Below are positions 41,582 to 48,988 of a DNA stretch of 64,000 bases, one piece after another (the stretch's first letter is position 1; the number at the start of each line of letters is the position of its first letter). The DNA is from Martinezella rhizogenes. GTDB lineage: Bacteria; Pseudomonadota; Alphaproteobacteria; Rhizobiales; Rhizobiaceae. The stretch covers positions 1 through 64,000 of the forward strand of contig NZ_SGNY01000014.1 in assembly GCF_007002745.1 (NCBI RefSeq). Reading direction: 5' to 3'. The notes under the pieces were generated by a model. That model was not told the DNA's origin and searched no databases. It saw nothing but the letters and a program-made list of their open reading frames with translations. A program made the translations under genes and the position numbers.

Positions 41582-42603
41582 GCGGAATGACCACACGACG
41601 TGCGCTTGCCTGGGCGCATGGATGCGTCGCGGTGCAGTCGCTCGGCGGTATGCTTGGTCCGGTATTGTTCCTGCTGCCTGACGGGCGGCAGGTCAGCCCA
41701 CTGCATGTCGCACCCTGGGGCAATGAGGCTGAGCGCGAGAAACTGCCGGAAATCCTGCAGGAGCTTCGCGGCGAATGGCCTTGCGTTCCCTTCGGCAGCG
41801 ACGCGGGCAGAAGGCTCCCACCAGGCTGGTCCGCAACGGGCGAGAGTTTCGACGGCGCGGGCGTGCCGCATGGTTACAGCTCGAATGTCCATTGGACCTG
41901 GAACAATTGCGAAGAGCGACAGATCGCAATGGAATGCCGCTATCCCGACCTTCATCCGATCCGCTTGCTTCGCCGGAGGATCATTCCGGATCAAAGCGCG
42001 GCTGCCATCGACATCATCCTGGAGATCGAGGTACGGCACCCTTGCCGCCTTCCGATTGGCCTGCACCCGACCTTCCGGCTGTCGCCGCGGCCAGGGTCCG
42101 TCATTATCGAGCCCGGCGCCTGCGATCAGGTCTGGAGTTTCCCCGGCGATGTCGAACCGGGTGCTGCGCTGTTTGCACCCCACCGGCAATGGCCCTCGCT
42201 CGGCACGGTCGAGACGCGCGGCGGTTCGACGGTCGATGCAGCGAAAGTACCCCTTGCCGAAAACACCGAGGACCTTCTACAGCTTTCCGGCATTGATGGC
42301 AGGCTGGCGCTTCACTATCGCGACGAGGGTTTTCGCGCACGGCTCACGTGGCAGAAGGAGCACTTTCCCAGCCTCCTCCTCTGGTACAGCAATCACGGAC
42401 GAAAGGCCTATCCGTGGAATGGACGGCACCTGGCGCTTGGTGTAGAGCCGGTCGCTTCCGCCTTCGACCTCGGCCCTGCGGTGTCAAACGCTGCCAACCC
42501 GCTGGCATCATCCGGCATAGCGACTGCAATCGCATTCGAGCCAGACCGGACTTTCACCACCCGCTACCGGCTTGAAGTCGAAGCTGCTTCGCAGACCAGC
42601 TAG
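41578..42603 (+). CDS. Aldose 1-epimerase (mutarotase) family protein
   Basis: A 341-residue galactose-mutarotase-fold protein. The family's catalytic His region is LPIGLHPTFRLSPRPGSV, and the C-terminal part has SLLLWYSNHGRKAYPWNGRH. It starts in the stop of the lactonase gene (ATGA) and is the last gene of the plus-strand sugar locus. It likely interconverts anomers of the imported sugar so that the dehydrogenase or isomerase receives the right form. Exact substrate unknown. Confidence 0.85.
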   Translation: MSGMTTRRALAWAHGCVAVQSLGGMLGPVLFLLPDGRQVSPLHVAPWGNEAEREKLPEILQELRGEWPCVPFGSDAGRRLPPGWSATGESFDGAGVPHGYSSNVHWTWNNCEERQIAMECRYPDLHPIRLLRRRIIPDQSAAAIDIILEIEVRHPCRLPIGLHPTFRLSPRPGSVIIEPGACDQVWSFPGDVEPGAALFAPHRQWPSLGTVETRGGSTVDAAKVPLAENTEDLLQLSGIDGRLALHYRDEGFRARLTWQKEHFPSLLLWYSNHGRKAYPWNGRHLALGVEPVASAFDLGPAVSNAANPLASSGIATAIAFEPDRTFTTRYRLEVEAASQTS

Positions 42604-42852
42604 GAAGCACGGGTATGCTTCAAGAGCGAACGGAAGAACCGCATGTCCTGATCGAAGCGCTGTGCAGAGAACATATTGATAGAAAAATGATATCGAGGGC
42701 TACAATCGCCCGAAATCTCTGCTGCCCCACCTGCAGAAAGATGAATGGGTGCCCGGACAGTCGCCGCAGACCCATGTTGCCTGCATGCTAAATGAAATCG
42801 GCGCAGGAATTGCAGCGCCGAGTTTTCACCGTGGATTTCGCACCAGCGATCT

Positions 42853-43548
42853 TCAGGCGTTGATACGCTCTTCAACGACCTTCCAGTTGATCAACCTGTC
42901 GAGAACTGCGCGGATATGTTCTGCTTTGCGATTTTCATAATCCAGGTAATAGGCGTGTTCCCAGATATCGATGCCGAGATAGGCGGGACGGCCGACGGCG
43001 ACGGGATTGTTGCCGTCTTCATATCCGATCAGGGCGAGCTTGTTGTCATCGTCGCGTGTAAGCCAGACCCAGCCGGTTCCAAACACCGTATCCGACACAT
43101 CAACGGCGCGTTTGGTAAAGCCGTCATAGCCGCCGAAGGTCTCGTCAATAGAAGCTGCAAGATTGCCTGTCGGGCGGTTTGAGCCACCGGGAACGAACTG
43201 ATCCCAATAAGCAACGTGGTTCCAGGCCTGCGCGGCATTGTTGAAAATCTTGACATCATCCGCGCCTTTCGATTTGGCGGCTGCCTTGACGATCTCGATC
43301 AGGTCCATATCCGCATAACGGCTGCCAGCTGCCAGTGTGTTGAGCTTGTCGAAATAGGCCTTGTGGTGTTTGCCGTAATGCAGGCCAACCGTTTTTGCCG
43401 AAATGACCGGCGCGAGATCAGCTTCCGCAAATGGAAGGGCCGGTTGCTTCAAAGGCAAGGCTGCGCGGGCGATGTGAGGGAGCGGAAAGACTGTTGCGGC
43501 AGCTGCCGCCGCGCCTGTTACGAGAATGGTGCGTCGGGTTATCGTCAT
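42853..43548 (-). CDS. Fe/Mn superoxide dismutase with Tat signal
   Basis: A 231-residue superoxide dismutase preceded by a Tat-type leader (MTITRRTILVTGAAAAAATV, cleavage near HIARA). Metal ligands of the Fe/Mn family are visible: His in GLHYGKHHKAYFDKLN, His in AWNHVAYWDQF, and Asp/His in LGIDIWEHAYYLDYE. Most bacterial Fe/Mn enzymes are cytosolic; the twin-arginine leader predicts export of the folded metalloprotein to the periplasm. AAAGGAGG precedes the ATG. Fe versus Mn use cannot be decided here. It stands alone on its strand. Confidence 0.93.
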   Translation of the reverse strand: MTITRRTILVTGAAAAAATVFPLPHIARAALPLKQPALPFAEADLAPVISAKTVGLHYGKHHKAYFDKLNTLAAGSRYADMDLIEIVKAAAKSKGADDVKIFNNAAQAWNHVAYWDQFVPGGSNRPTGNLAASIDETFGGYDGFTKRAVDVSDTVFGTGWVWLTRDDDNKLALIGYEDGNNPVAVGRPAYLGIDIWEHAYYLDYENRKAEHIRAVLDRLINWKVVEERINA

Positions 43549-43730
43549 GATGTCCTCCTTTAAATGTCTACCAGTGGATAATCCGCGAAAGCGGCGCTGG
43601 TTTCCTCCGGCTGACAGAAAACCGATGAAGAACGGCGGCGATGTAAAGAAGATGCAATGTCGTCGTGACCTGACGCCTGGGGAAATTCGCGAGATTGAGG
43701 CTGTGGCGCCGGAAAAGGGGGCGCTATAGT

Positions 43731-45812
43731 TCAGGAAAGAATTCTGGCGATCTCTCGCTCTAACTGTTCCTGCGTGTAGGGTTTTCCCAGTCGTGGAAGA
43801 CCCATTTCGGTCCCGGCCGGCAAATCCGCATAACCCGTCGCAACCAGGATCGGCAGGGCTGGGCGCAATTCGCGTGCGGCCTTTGCGAGTTGAGCTCCAT
43901 TCATGCCTGGCATCGAAAAGTCAGTAATCATCAGGTCAATGGCAGGCTCATTTTTGATGATATCCAGCGCCTGTTGCCCCGAATTTGCTTCGAGTACGCG
44001 ATGTCCGAGATCTTCGAGCATGTCGACGGAACTCATGGCGATCAACGCGTCATCGTCAACCAGCAGGATTATCGCTGGCCCGCGCGGCAGTTCATCTGAC
44101 GGGTCGGGCATCGATACCTGACGGCGCACTTCTGTGGTCACCGGAAGCCAGAGCTCGGCCAATGTGCCCTCGCCCAGTGTGCTGGTGAGTGTCAGTGCGC
44201 CATTGAGCTGGACAGCCAGACCATGGATCATCGACAAACCCAGCCCCGTCCCCTTGCCCAGTTCTTTGGTGGAAAAAAACGGATCTACGGCACGCCGAAC
44301 GGTTTCTTCGTCCATCCCGGATCCGGTGTCCCTTACGCTAAGACATACATATGCACCCAGAGGAAGCCCCTCGGAAGGTACCACGCTTTCTTCAGCGCGG
44401 ACGCTTATCGACAACTGGCCGCCCTCCGGCATGGCGTCGCGCGCATTGACGACAAGGTTGAGCAAAGCAAGTTCGACCTGGTTGCCGTCGACCAGAACCA
44501 ATGGCAGGCCGCCGGCGACGGCAGTGGTAAGCTGAATGGACGAGCCGACGGAGCGTGCCAGCAGTTCCTGCATGTTTGCCACAAGTTCGGAGAGATCTGT
44601 CGGCTCCACCTCAAGATCCTGCCGGCGTGCAAACGCCAGCAGTCTCTGTGTCAGGGAGGCGCCACGCCGCGCACCCTGAAGCGCGCCATCGATCAAACGT
44701 GTCAGTCTCGGATCATCGGCAGCATGTTTTCTGGCGAGGTCGAGGTTGCCAAGCACGGCCATGAGCAGGTTGTTAAAGTCGTGGGCGACCCCGCCCGTCA
44801 ACTGGCCAATCGCCTCAAGTTTCTGCGATTGAAGCAACTTCTGCTCGGTATCCTGCCGCTGGGCTATTTCCGCCTTCAGCGCCTCGGTTCGTTCTTCGAC
44901 CCGACGTTCCAGCGTTTCATTCATCGAGCGTAGCGCCGCCTCGGCATGCTTGCGGGATGTGATGTCGGAACCGACACCAATAAGACGCTGGGGCTTGCCA
45001 CGCTGATCATGGACAAGACGGCCGCGAACCTCCGCCCAATGCAGGCTTTGGTCCGGCCAGATAACACGATATTCGGAGACGTAGTCTTCGCCTGCATCCA
45101 CGCTGCGTCGAAGACCATCTTCACGGCCTTGCCTGTCATCGGGATGCACGGAGGCTGTAAGCTCGTCGTAACTCAGCTCCTTGTCTGCACATCGGCCGAA
45201 AATCTGACGAAACTCGGGGGAGGAACCAAGCTCCCAACTCGAGAGGTCTAGGCTCCATGTGCCTAGATGCCCTGCAAGCAATGCAGTCTTGAGGTTGAGC
45301 TCGCTTTCACGCAATTCGATAATGCGGTTGCGAGCTTCAAGTTGCCGCCGACGGTTCTTGCGTGCCGACTCCACGACGCTGACGAAAGTTGTCGGGTGGA
45401 ACGGTCGTTCCAGAAAGGAGACGTTTCCAAGTGCCTGGGCAACTCTTGCGGCAGCAGGGTTTCTCTCCGGCCCCGCTCCTTTGTGCGTCAGGACGATGAA
45501 AGGGAGATCCGACCAGCTTGGCTGGGACGTCACCCAGGCGTTGATAGGCCCGAGATTGCTGGAGCGAAGGACCTCTTCCACGACGACGACAAAAAGAGCA
45601 TTTTCTCCAAGGCACTCGGCCAGGGCCTCAAGGCTTGCCACCGGCTGCGATGAAATACCGCGCTCCTGCAGGATGGATGCTGCGACAACGCTGTCGCGAC
45701 CGTTCGGGGCGTAAATGAGGGCGACACTGTCACGATCAGGAATCGGAATTCCCTCCAATGTCGAGCATGTTTTTCTGTTCGCCGACAAAATGGGGTATGC
45801 CGCGCAAGACAC
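43731..45812 (-). CDS. Hybrid sensor histidine kinase (degenerate receiver-PAS-kinase-receiver)
   Basis: A cytosolic hybrid kinase of up to 693 residues. The N-terminal receiver-like domain (residues 30-150) lacks the phospho-Asp (FVVVVEEVLRS). A PAS_3 domain follows (LLAGHLGTWSLDLSSWELG; EYRVIWPDQSLHWAEVRGRL). HisKA has His in GGVAHDFNNLLMAVLGNLDL, HATPase has LNLVVNARDAMPEGG, and a C-terminal receiver has Asp in DLMITDFSMPGMNG. It overlaps the kaiC-like gene by 77 bases if GTG 45812 is the start. A GGAGGG site stands seven bases before an in-frame ATT near 45759, so a later, non-standard start is possible. Confidence 0.88.
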   Translation of the reverse strand: MSCAAYPILSANRKTCSTLEGIPIPDRDSVALIYAPNGRDSVVAASILQERGISSQPVASLEALAECLGENALFVVVVEEVLRSSNLGPINAWVTSQPSWSDLPFIVLTHKGAGPERNPAAARVAQALGNVSFLERPFHPTTFVSVVESARKNRRRQLEARNRIIELRESELNLKTALLAGHLGTWSLDLSSWELGSSPEFRQIFGRCADKELSYDELTASVHPDDRQGREDGLRRSVDAGEDYVSEYRVIWPDQSLHWAEVRGRLVHDQRGKPQRLIGVGSDITSRKHAEAALRSMNETLERRVEERTEALKAEIAQRQDTEQKLLQSQKLEAIGQLTGGVAHDFNNLLMAVLGNLDLARKHAADDPRLTRLIDGALQGARRGASLTQRLLAFARRQDLEVEPTDLSELVANMQELLARSVGSSIQLTTAVAGGLPLVLVDGNQVELALLNLVVNARDAMPEGGQLSISVRAEESVVPSEGLPLGAYVCLSVRDTGSGMDEETVRRAVDPFFSTKELGKGTGLGLSMIHGLAVQLNGALTLTSTLGEGTLAELWLPVTTEVRRQVSMPDPSDELPRGPAIILLVDDDALIAMSSVDMLEDLGHRVLEANSGQQALDIIKNEPAIDLMITDFSMPGMNGAQLAKAARELRPALPILVATGYADLPAGTEMGLPRLGKPYTQEQLEREIARILS

Positions 45813-47232
45813 CCTTGAAGCCCGCGAGTGGATCGCCGAGTACCAGACCGCCCTCGCCGATATTGTATTCCCGAATTGTCGTTTCGTGTCTTCCAGTGCG
45901 CTTCTTGACGACCGACACGGCGCGGCGCACCTTTCCCATGGCCTCGAAGTAACGCAGCAGGACGACGCTGTCGGCGAGATAGGTGACGTCGACAGGCGAT
46001 TTCATATCGCCGAAAAGGCCATGCTGGGAAACAGTGAGAAACGTGTTGGCGCCCTGCCTGTTGAGATATTGCAGCAATTCATGGATATGCAGAATGAGTG
46101 CATTTTCTTGCGGCATCGCGGCCTGGTAGCCGTTAATACTGTCGATTACGATCGTCTTGGCTTGGGCAATATCGACACGCTCCCGCACCCTATGGGCAAA
46201 TTCCCCCGGCGACAGTTCTGCCGCATCGAGTTGCTCAATATGCAGCATGCCGCTTTCACGCATGGCGTCGATATCGATACCGATCCCGCGCATGCGATTT
46301 GACAGAAGCCCCAGCTCTTCGTCGAAGCCGAAAAACGCTGCCTTTTCTCCACGGGCGATCGCTGCTGCGACAAACTGCATGGTAAAGATCGTTTTACCGG
46401 TTCCGGCAGGTCCAAGCACAAGCGTGCTGGAGCCCTGCTCGATCCCACCACCCAGCAATGCATCGAGTTCCGCAATTCCGCTGCGGGCCTGATGGCGGTC
46501 GTAGGTTGTGAAATGCTCATTGGCACGCAACCGCGGAAACACCGCCACGCCGCCTGTCCTGATGGTGAAATCGTGATAGCCGCCTCTATAGGCCTGGCCG
46601 CGGTATTTGACGATCCTCAACCGACGGCGCTCTGCCCCATAGTCGGGAGCCAGTTCCTCAAGATGAATAACACCGTGAACAACGCTGTGAACGGTCTTGT
46701 CGAGAACATCGGCCGTCAGGTCGTCAAGCAGCAGGACCGTGGCCCCCTGACGCGCGAAGTAATGCTTCAGGGCGAGAATCTGCCGACGATAGCGCAGCGA
46801 ACTCTGCGCCAACAGCCGTATTTCCGAAAGGCTGTCGAGCACGACACGCGCGGGTTTGACCCGCTCAAATGCTTCGAATATCAGCTTTGTCGTCTCGCCA
46901 AGCTCAAGATCAGCCGAGTAAAGAAGGCTCTGCTGGTGTTCCGCGTCAAGCAGGCTTTCTGGCGGCACAAGTTCAAAGACGTCGATTAAACCGGGGATTT
47001 CCATTCCATGCGAGTTCGCCCCTTCTCGCAGTTCTGTATCGGTCTCGGACAGGGTTATATAGAGACCCCGTTCTCCGTCCTCTGCGCCATCGCGCAGGAA
47101 CTGCAGGGCAATCGTTGTCTTTCCAGTTCCGGGATTGCCTTCAAGAAGAAACACGTGACCTTTGGACAGGCCTCCTCCGAGAATGTCATCCAACCCGGAG
47201 ACACCCGTTCTTGCCTTTAAAGCTCCTACCAT
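45736..47232 (-). CDS. KaiC-like double RecA ATPase
   Basis: A protein of about 498 residues with two RecA-type ATPase domains, each with Walker A (LEGNPGTGKTTIALQFL; LVLGPAGTGKTIFTMQF) and KaiC-type segments (GVSGLDDILGGGLSKGHVF; IAELDALLGGGIEQGSS). The ATG at 47232 has AAGGGG upstream; ATGs at 47250 and 47259 are alternatives. In rhizobia such proteins, with or without KaiB, sit beside hybrid kinases and are linked to stress or light/redox signalling rather than a proven clock. No kaiA or kaiB gene is seen here. A TGAAAC-N17-CGTTTA promoter lies upstream at 47317. Confidence 0.92.
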   Translation of the reverse strand: MVGALKARTGVSGLDDILGGGLSKGHVFLLEGNPGTGKTTIALQFLRDGAEDGERGLYITLSETDTELREGANSHGMEIPGLIDVFELVPPESLLDAEHQQSLLYSADLELGETTKLIFEAFERVKPARVVLDSLSEIRLLAQSSLRYRRQILALKHYFARQGATVLLLDDLTADVLDKTVHSVVHGVIHLEELAPDYGAERRRLRIVKYRGQAYRGGYHDFTIRTGGVAVFPRLRANEHFTTYDRHQARSGIAELDALLGGGIEQGSSTLVLGPAGTGKTIFTMQFVAAAIARGEKAAFFGFDEELGLLSNRMRGIGIDIDAMRESGMLHIEQLDAAELSPGEFAHRVRERVDIAQAKTIVIDSINGYQAAMPQENALILHIHELLQYLNRQGANTFLTVSQHGLFGDMKSPVDVTYLADSVVLLRYFEAMGKVRRAVSVVKKRTGRHETTIREYNIGEGGLVLGDPLAGFKGVLRGIPHFVGEQKNMLDIGGNSDS

Positions 47233-47316
47233 CTCCACCCCTTCGACCATCTGCTCCATTTGGCACTAGGCCCATCCGGCAGTTGCCCGCAATTCAATTT
47301 GACACGTATATTCCCC

Positions 47317-47345
47317 TAAACGTCTTGGCCCCCCGGGTGGTTTCA
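47317..47345 (-). promoter_or_regulatory. Candidate ECF-sigma promoter of the kaiC-like gene
   Basis: On the minus strand TGAAAC (47345-47340), 17-base spacer, CGTTTA (47322-47317), 84 bases before the start at 47232. It has the same -35 and spacing as the promoters at 22307-22399; it also approximates the EcfG consensus. Confidence 0.5.
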
Positions 47346-47792
47346 TTCTAATCATCACTCGCCTGTGTTGTCGACGTATCGATGACCGGGCATCCAGGAC
47401 AAAGCTTGCATGTGCCGGCGGGCTGGCCGACCAGCCGACAAAGCGACAGGCGAAGCCCTGACAGGTGACGGAACAGGTAAAGCCTGCTGAGTGGCGGGGG
47501 CTTCGAGCTGCCGGTCAAGCCGGCTCCAAGCCATCTTGCGAGAATGTCGTGCGGGCTGGCGCGAAGGGTGTTCTGCTCCGTGAGCCAGCGTCATACGGAT
47601 CTTACGTTCGAGGACTTCAGGCGAGAACTTGTTCGTATCTTGCTCATATCGGCTCAGCCGAAGCGGCTAGAAACGAAACTCCATGCAAACCGTTTCCGCC
47701 GCTTATGAGGTGCAGCAATTTCTCACAACACCTAGTGGAATATTCAGTCCACAAATGCACCGGAATTTATCCGGCGCGAAGCATTGCTCTGC
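47346..47792. other. Gene-free interval between kaiC and ialB-like genes
   Basis: About 450 bases with no open frame resembling a protein family and no RNA gene or repeat that I can recognise. It is GC-rich, with short GC-rich inverted segments. Confidence 0.5.
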
Positions 47793-48338
47793 TCAAGAAC
47801 GCATCAACAAAAGGGCTCTCTCGGATGCGGCGGAAAAGCCGCCCAGCGGGATCCGAAAAGGATGCTCCTTTGAGTCCGGCACCGTGCCCAGGATGTTGAG
47901 AGCCGCCCCGGCGCGCATTGCCTTAACAAGAGCCGCACTCAATGTGAACTCGACAATGCAACCTATAGGCTGGCAGGTGTGGAAGGGCAGTGGCACATCG
48001 CCTACCGCTCCCTCATCAATCTGGATTCTGACGCCCTGTGTCAAAATCAACCCAAATGGCAGGACCATCGTACCACTTACCGTGCCTTCATTCTGAGGCC
48101 GGATGTTGATCAGCAGCAGGCGTCGCCCGTCGCTTTGAGTCTGCTCCTGTGAAATTATGCAGTCACTGGCGTTCCCGATCACCTGGCACTCGACGATCCA
48201 GTCGCGAAAAACCTCACGGACGGAGGTCGCTCCTCCTGGTAACGTATGTGACGTCGGTGTTTGGGCGTGCGAAAAAGTGGCGCCCGCCAAGACAAGGAAA
48301 GCTCCGATGCTCGCGGTAATTTTCATGACTGTTTTCAT
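47793..48338 (-). CDS. Invasion-associated locus B (IalB) family protein
   Basis: A 181-residue secreted protein with a Sec signal (MKTVMKITASIGAFLVLAGA, ending near SHAQ). The IalB core is visible: REVFRDWIVECQVIGNASDC, an arm with CIISQEQTQSDGRRLLL, and FHTCQPIGCIVEFTLS with paired Cys. IalB was defined in Bartonella as needed for erythrocyte entry; relatives are common in free-living rhizobia, where the role is unknown. It is the third gene after the trimeric autotransporter on the same strand, 69 bases behind the second IalB-type gene. Confidence 0.87.
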   Translation of the reverse strand: MKTVMKITASIGAFLVLAGATFSHAQTPTSHTLPGGATSVREVFRDWIVECQVIGNASDCIISQEQTQSDGRRLLLINIRPQNEGTVSGTMVLPFGLILTQGVRIQIDEGAVGDVPLPFHTCQPIGCIVEFTLSAALVKAMRAGAALNILGTVPDSKEHPFRIPLGGFSAASERALLLMRS

Positions 48339-48407
48339 ATAAGCACAACGATCTCTGACAGGTTCAAATGGAAGATTGTGTCCGCAACGCGCTTCATCGG
48401 GGCGCGA

Positions 48408-48977
48408 CTATTCGATAGCGGCCAAAGCGGCAACAAGCCCCGCCAATGGCGCCTTTAAACTGACATTGCCCATGGCGGCGGATGAATAGCTGACCTCTAT
48501 CGTGGCCTTTTGGCGGATTTGCTCACGCATCATCGCCCCTACCGGCAAAAAGGCAGTACAGACGGATACATCGCAGGCTTGGATTTTGATGCTGACCGGC
48601 TTTTGGCGCCCGGGCACGTTTAAGACAATCATCCTGTCTCCGTCCGGATCGGGACGTGTCCGCAGTATCATGACAGGCTGGCCCCCGTCTGTGGCAGCCA
48701 GGGACCAGCTGAAGGCAACCTTTCCCTCCCCGTCCACGATAGACTGGGTCACATTGCAGATTTTTTTCATCGAAACGAGGTTTTCGTCACAGATCAGCTC
48801 CCAGTTCTCAAATGGGCGAACGACCCGCTGATAGTTGCCAAGTACGGATCCTGCCGGCACCACCACGTCGGAGGGCTTCAACCGAAACGGTTGCCGCGAA
48901 CCGTCCTCCGCGGCAGCAATTGCGCCATCAAAGGCAGACACGATCGAAATCAACAGCATTGTGTAAAAGAGACGCAT
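48408..48977 (-). CDS. Invasion-associated locus B (IalB) family protein
   Basis: A 189-residue secreted protein with signal peptide MRLFYTMLLISIVSAFDGAI. Core segments are VVRPFENWELICDENLVSMK then KICNVTQSIVDGEGKVAFSW, and KIQACDVSVCTAFLPVGAMM with the CxxxxC pair of the family. It starts 11 bases after the autotransporter gene ends, so it is certainly in its operon. Only distantly similar to the neighbouring paralogue. It may assist export or surface presentation of the adhesin; that is inference from position. Confidence 0.85.
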   Translation of the reverse strand: MRLFYTMLLISIVSAFDGAIAAAEDGSRQPFRLKPSDVVVPAGSVLGNYQRVVRPFENWELICDENLVSMKKICNVTQSIVDGEGKVAFSWSLAATDGGQPVMILRTRPDPDGDRMIVLNVPGRQKPVSIKIQACDVSVCTAFLPVGAMMREQIRQKATIEVSYSSAAMGNVSLKAPLAGLVAALAAIE

Positions 48978-48988
48978 AGCTCAGCCAA

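Noticed and set aside
39539..41596. Very long minus-strand open frame (685 codons)
   Set aside because: It is antisense to the UxuA-like and lactonase genes, and comes from the high third-position GC of those genes.
42604..42621. Small hairpin GAAGCA/TGCTTC after the mutarotase gene
   Set aside because: Six-base stem without a T-tract; not convincing as a terminator.
42600..42680. Minus-strand peptide MFSAQRFDQDMRFFRSLLKH, vaguely like the start of a phospholipid N-methyltransferase
   Set aside because: It is only about two dozen residues and stops at once. The resemblance is too short to call a gene remnant.
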